Part shown: positions 15,542-18,258 of the stretch, one piece after another
Numbering within the stretch: position 1 is the first letter of the stretch
Layout of the letters: each line of letters opens with the position of its first letter
DNA from: Succinatimonas sp. CAG:777
GTDB lineage: Bacteria; Pseudomonadota; Gammaproteobacteria; Enterobacterales; Succinivibrionaceae
Length of the DNA: 18,258 nucleotides
NCBI GenBank assembly: GCA_000431835.1
Contig: HF987907.1
Span: 1-18,258 of the forward strand
Direction of reading: 5' to 3'
Program-made: the position numbers and the translations under genes
Notes under the pieces: model-generated
The model's database searches: none
Told to the model about the DNA's origin: nothing
Seen by the model: only the letters and a program-made list of their open reading frames with translations

Positions 15542-15964
15542 ATGAAATATTTAGCTGTTTTTTACGCATCGCGAATAAGAAAGGCTGGTAATCAATTCTT
15601 AACTAATGAACTAGAGAAAGCTGGTCTTAAAGGAATAGTTCCTTCACATGGAGATATTATTAAATGTCTCTTAATGTTTGGTGCTATGTCTATGCAGGAG
15701 CTTGCTAAAAAAGTAGATAGAACCAAAGCTACTGTAACAGTGTTAATTGATAAGCTAGAAAAATTAGAGCTTGTTAAAAGAACACGTTCAAGTAAAGATA
15801 ACCGTGTAACTTTAATTGAGCTGACTCAAAAAGGACTGGACTTTAAACCTGTCTTTGAAAAGATCAGCCACGATTTAAATGAAAAGGCTTATAAAGGTTT
15901 TTCTACTGAAGAAGCTGAACTTGTAGAAACTCTTATGGATCGTATTCGTAAGAACCTTGAATAG
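15542..15964 (+). CDS. MarR-family transcriptional regulator
   Basis: A 140-aa dimeric winged-helix regulator of the MarR family. Helices at the N-terminus (residues 5-30) would form part of the dimer interface. The winged helix-turn-helix covers about residues 45-97: MSMQELAKKVDRTKATVTVLIDKLEKLELVKR, then the wing with SSKDNR (83-88) and a hydrophobic strand VTLIELTQKG. The C-terminal helix (115-140) completes the dimer. No ribosome site precedes the ATG, and the promoter -10 ends only 6 nt before it, so the mRNA is probably leaderless. Identical 18-bp palindromes before this gene and before the following cupin gene suggest autorepression and control of the cupin. The inducing ligand is unknown. 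No other start codon fits the conserved domain, which begins within the first residues. Confidence 0.9.
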   Translation: MKYLAVFYASRIRKAGNQFLTNELEKAGLKGIVPSHGDIIKCLLMFGAMSMQELAKKVDRTKATVTVLIDKLEKLELVKRTRSSKDNRVTLIELTQKGLDFKPVFEKISHDLNEKAYKGFSTEEAELVETLMDRIRKNLE

Positions 15965-15981
15965 ATTTTTTGATATAAAAA

Positions 15982-15999
15982 TAGTTAGATATCTAACTA
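15982..15999. promoter_or_regulatory. Operator 2: identical 18-bp palindrome before the cupin gene
   Basis: The same palindrome as at 15514-15531, base for base, 18 nt after the marR stop and 71 nt before the cupin ATG. A TATAAA at 16004-16009 could be a -10, which would place the operator at the -35; no good -35 hexamer is seen. Confidence 0.85.
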
Positions 16000-16070
16000 C
16001 TTTTATAAATACCACTGATTTGGATTTAACGTTATAAATCAACTAACATTGTTTCTATGGAGATATAAAA

Positions 16071-16529
16071 ATGGATCTTTCATTTAAGTTATCAGACAAC
16101 TCAAAGAAATTAGAGAATTTTGTTAAAGACACCAATGCAACCTTTGCTAATATCGGCTCATTTTCTGACATCGGTTCTTATGAGATGGAGTGCAAGAACG
16201 CAAAATTATCCTGCTCTTCAAAATTATTCTTAAAAGATCTTCTTGGTCTTACAGGTTGTGAGATCTCTGTAAACAAGATGACAGCAGGCTCAAAGGCTCC
16301 TTTTGCTCACAAGCACAAGGAAAACGAGGAGTTATGGATTGTGCTAAAGGGCACTGGCTCAATTGGTGTTGACGGTAAAGAATATCCTGTAAAGGAAGGT
16401 TCTTTCTTAAAGATTGCCCCTGCTGGCGTAAGAACTATCAGTGCAACAACTGATCTAGAGTTCTTATGCATTCAGACTAAGGCAGGCTCTTTAACTGAAA
16501 GCACTTTAACTGATGCAGAAATTAAGTAG
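16071..16529 (+). CDS. Cupin-domain protein
   Basis: A small 152-aa protein with one cupin beta-barrel (about residues 62-140). Cupin motif 1 is clear: G73, then H80-K-H82 and E87, ending at G94 (HKHKENEELWIVLKG). In motif 2 the PxG turn is present (P117-A-G119) but the usual metal-binding histidine position holds T122 (PAGVRTIS), so metal binding, if any, rests on three ligands. GGAGAT precedes the ATG. It follows the marR gene by 106 bp, with an identical operator in the gap, so it is very likely a MarR target. Related small cupins are often of unknown function; some are isomerases or handle small phenolic or quinone compounds, but nothing seen here fixes the substrate. A hairpin terminator follows. 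Confidence 0.85.
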   Translation: MDLSFKLSDNSKKLENFVKDTNATFANIGSFSDIGSYEMECKNAKLSCSSKLFLKDLLGLTGCEISVNKMTAGSKAPFAHKHKENEELWIVLKGTGSIGVDGKEYPVKEGSFLKIAPAGVRTISATTDLEFLCIQTKAGSLTESTLTDAEIK

Positions 16530-16596
16530 TAGAAAAAAAATAAAAACTATGTCTTAACTACATTGCCTATCTTATATCTTTGATAAGCTAAACTTT

Positions 16597-16622
16597 AGCA
16601 GGAGCTAATGCGCCTGCTTTAA
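16597..16622 (+). terminator. Probable terminator of the cupin gene
   Basis: AGCAGG-A-GC (16597-16605), a TAAT loop and GC-G-CCTGCT (16610-16618) form an 8-bp stem with one A-G mismatch, followed by TTTAATC. It lies 67 nt past the stop. Confidence 0.55.
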
Positions 16623-16781
16623 TCAAAGCACACTTTCAAACAGTATCAATATTCCTTAAAAGGAACATATATTCTTTTAATTCTGCTCAGGCCTCATCTT
16701 CTTTAAAAGCACTTAAAACAAAGCAACTGAACTTTAAGTAGGCAACATTCTTAGAAATAAAGTTAAACTCTCTTATTTTGC

Positions 16782-16824
16782 TTTTCATGTAAATAACTTT
16801 TTCATGTAAAATGAACGTCATTTT
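16782..16824. repeat. Direct repeat plus palindrome upstream of focA
   Basis: TTTTCATGTAAA occurs at 16782-16793 and 16799-16810, offset by 17 bp. The second copy runs into AAAATGA-ACG-TCATTTT (16808-16824), a perfect 7-bp inverted repeat. The layout suggests binding sites for a dimeric regulator. Confidence 0.55.
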
Positions 16825-16877
16825 GTAAGGAGACTTTAAAAATCCTACTTACTACACCTTGAACACATGCACATAGT

Positions 16878-16933
16878 AATACCTAAGACTGATTAGATAA
16901 TAATTACTTAGGTATTGCAGATCTGTGTTTTTT
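16878..16933 (+). terminator. Long-loop hairpin followed by a T run, possible terminator of a small transcript
   Basis: AATACCTAAG (16878-16887) pairs perfectly with CTTAGGTATT (16907-16916) over a 19-nt loop. A run of six or more T lies at 16928-16933, 11 nt after the stem, further than a standard terminator. It may be a structural leader of focA instead. Confidence 0.4.
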
Positions 16934-16998
16934 CTACAGACAACAACTTCAAAAAAGAGATTGGTTTTACTGGATTTCACTTTCTAACTGGATTTACA

Positions 16999-17026
16999 AA
17001 GTGAATTTATCTAAGTGAATTTATCT
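16999..17026 (+). repeat. Perfect tandem 14-bp duplication before focA
   Basis: AAGTGAATTTATCT occurs twice head to tail (16999-17012, 17013-17026). Just upstream TTCACTTT (16976-16983) pairs with AAAGTGAA (16998-17005). The focA start is 28 nt past the last repeat. Confidence 0.8.
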
Positions 17027-17054
17027 TAAGGTTATAAACAACACGAGACATATT

Positions 17055-17930
17055 ATGAGTGATACACCATCATTACAGGCTTTATCTCCTCAAGCCATGG
17101 TTGAAGCTGCTGAACATCATGTGATAGACAAAGCTTCAAAGAAATTTACAAGAGCCTTTTTATTAGCAATTTTGGCTGGTGCTTCAATTGCTTTAGCTTT
17201 CTGCTTCTACACTACAGCTGTTGCAGCTTTAGGTGATGGACCTGGTAAAGTTGTAGGAGGTCTTTTCTTCGCATTAGGACTGTTCTTAGTAGTACTGTTA
17301 GGTGGAGAGTTATTCACCTCATCTACTTTAACTTTAATTGCCAAAGCATCAGGTAAGATCACCACTGCTACTTTATTAAAGAACTGGGCTACTGTTTATT
17401 TTGGTAACTTTGTAGGTGCCATGATTATTGTGCTTTTAATCTTCTTAGGCAGAACCTATATGAACTTCAATGGCAATTGGGGACTTACCATTTTAAATAC
17501 TGCACTTCATAAGGTTGAGCATGTCTATCCATCAGATGGCTTTGGAGCTCTAGCTTATGCTCGTGGGTTTATTGAAGCTTTATGCCTAGGTATTGTCTGC
17601 AACATCATGGTATGTATTGCTGTATGGTTATCATGGGGTGGTAAGACTGTAACTGATAAACTCTTAGTAATGCTCTTCCCTATTGGCATGTTCGTAGCAT
17701 CAGGCTTTGAACACAGTATTGCCAATATGTTTATGATCCCAATGGGTATTGTGCTGCACTATTTCTCAATTCCTGAGTTTATGAACAACATCAACATGGA
17801 TCATTATGCTGATCTTGATGTGATGCACTTTATCTTCTCAAACTTAATTCCAGTAACCATTGGTAACATCATCGGTGGTGGCATGATGATTGGTTTGTTC
17901 AACTGGTTTATCTGGAAGAAGACTAAGTAA
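17055..17930 (+). CDS. focA: Formate channel FocA (formate/nitrite transporter family)
   Basis: Pentameric inner-membrane channel that moves formate in or out during mixed-acid fermentation. The protein is 291 aa (E. coli 285), with six membrane segments. Family signatures present include GGELFTSSTLTLIAKASGKI (83-102) with the pore loop LFTS, NWATVYFGNFVGA, CNIMVCIAVWLS, GFEHSIANMFMIPMGIV with the conserved pore histidine H220, and LIPVTIGNIIGGG near the end. Similarity to E. coli FocA exceeds that to NirC. Between HKVEH and FIEALCLG it carries about 14 extra residues (around 157-171, YPSDGFGALAYAR) compared with E. coli FocA. The ribosome site is weak (GAGA, 8 nt before the ATG). No pflB or pflA lies downstream, unlike E. 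coli; a strong terminator follows at once, so it is monocistronic. Confidence 0.93.
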   Translation: MSDTPSLQALSPQAMVEAAEHHVIDKASKKFTRAFLLAILAGASIALAFCFYTTAVAALGDGPGKVVGGLFFALGLFLVVLLGGELFTSSTLTLIAKASGKITTATLLKNWATVYFGNFVGAMIIVLLIFLGRTYMNFNGNWGLTILNTALHKVEHVYPSDGFGALAYARGFIEALCLGIVCNIMVCIAVWLSWGGKTVTDKLLVMLFPIGMFVASGFEHSIANMFMIPMGIVLHYFSIPEFMNNINMDHYADLDVMHFIFSNLIPVTIGNIIGGGMMIGLFNWFIWKKTK

Positions 17931-17954
17931 TTTAAGATTACAAAAAAAACTATG

Positions 17955-17990
17955 AAGCCTCTGTCAAAGATAACTGATAGAGGCTTTTTT
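17955..17990 (+). terminator. Rho-independent terminator of focA
   Basis: AAGCCTCT (17955-17962) and AGAGGCTT (17979-17986) form an 8-bp stem, extended inside by TCA/TGA, ending in a run of six T. It lies 24 nt past the focA stop and may also help stop the convergent gene. Confidence 0.88.
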
Positions 17991-18027
17991 AAGGAAAGGA
18001 GAAAAAAACTTTCTTCTAGAAAGATCA

Positions 18028-18258
18028 TTAAACCTGTTGAGAAAGAGTAAAAGCCCTTACCTTTGGATCTGCATTAAACACTGCTGCTATTCTTAAAAGC
18101 TCTGCTTTCTTAGGTAAGATGTTGCCATAGTCACGTGTTTTAATCTGCTCTACTGCCTCATTAAGTTTTATCTTTGCTTCAGTCTCGTTTTGAGCATACT
18201 TAAATTCAAAAACAATTCTGCGTTTATTGGTCTCAATCACTAAATCAGCTCTACCTTT
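18028..18258 (-). CDS. Partial PD-(D/E)XK nuclease-like family protein, C-terminus only
   Basis: The frame is open from the window edge to a TAA at 18028-18030. The visible 76 residues read KGRADLVIETNKRRIVFEFK and on to ...TLSQQV. GRADL supplies the D, and VFEFK the E-x-K, of a PD-(D/E)XK core, followed by the helix KLNEAVEQIKTRDYG. This is the same C-terminal domain as in the protein at 5252-7114, where the equivalent residues are D546, E561 and K563, so an AAA-ATPase-like N-terminus probably lies outside the window. The GTG at 18240 is not a start. The two copies differ clearly in sequence, so they are not a recent duplication. Confidence 0.8.
   Translation of the reverse strand, partial: KGRADLVIETNKRRIVFEFKYAQNETEAKIKLNEAVEQIKTRDYGNILPKKAELLRIAAVFNADPKVRAFTLSQQV

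Larger units (their letters stand above)
16530..17054. other. Repeat-rich intergenic region upstream of focA
   Basis: No gene is visible in 525 bp. From left to right it holds the cupin terminator, the inverted repeat TTCCTT-AA-AAGGAA (16652-16665), a pair of TTTTCATGTAAA repeats with an adjoining palindrome (16782-16824), a 10-bp-stem hairpin (16878-16916) followed at 16928 by a run of T, and a tandem 14-mer with a further inverted repeat (16976-17026). I see no TTGAT-N4-ATCAA FNR site. It could be a complex promoter for focA or contain a small RNA. Confidence 0.5.

Overview
The window reads as a chromosomal segment of a low-GC, gut-type gammaproteobacterium, most likely of the Succinivibrionaceae (Succinivibrio / Anaerobiospirillum group). 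The grounds are E. coli-like genes and gene order (ytfQ-ytfR-ytfT-yjfF, ydfG, tolC, focA), near-E. coli tRNA-Ala and tRNA-Gly genes with encoded CCA, AT-rich intergenic DNA, and two genes of the AAA-ATPase-like/PD-(D/E)XK family that is often expanded in gut bacteria. The family assignment is inference; no 16S or other phylogenetic marker is present.

Layout. Positions 1-4803 (minus strand) carry a four-gene galactofuranose-type ABC importer: periplasmic binding protein YtfQ, then YtfR (two ATPase domains), YtfT and YjfF (permeases). The last three are packed with short overlaps, and a hairpin in the ytfQ-ytfR gap probably favours ytfQ expression. An AT-rich intergenic region of about 450 bp separates it from a divergent AAA-ATPase/PD-(D/E)XK nuclease-like gene (5252-7114). 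Then come ydfG (minus), a truncated EamA-type transporter gene (minus), and a 500-bp gene-less stretch with a conspicuous inverted-repeat element.

Positions 8891-11908 (plus) encode a PTS enzyme I followed after 15 bp by a divergent DUF1537 (four-carbon acid sugar kinase-like) protein, with no ptsH or crr beside them. A tRNA-Gly(CCC) gene follows, then a decayed type I restriction specificity gene (hsdS) with two frameshifts. Next are tolC and a tRNA-Ala cluster (UGC, GGC, UGC in transcription order), all on the minus strand.

Positions 15500-16530 form a small regulatory unit. A MarR-family gene and a cupin gene are each preceded by the same perfect 18-bp palindrome. In front of marR the palindrome fills the -35/-10 spacer, and the predicted transcript start coincides with the ATG. 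After a 525-bp repeat-rich intergenic region comes a focA-type formate channel gene. The right edge holds the C-terminal part of a second PD-(D/E)XK family gene (minus).

The metabolic genes fit an anaerobic fermenter: sugar uptake by ABC and PTS routes, formate export or import, and aldehyde/hydroxy-acid reduction. The most notable unexplained items are the MarR-cupin unit with twin operators, the enzyme I-DUF1537 pair with altered kinase motifs, and the hairpin/repeat element at about 8398-8523.
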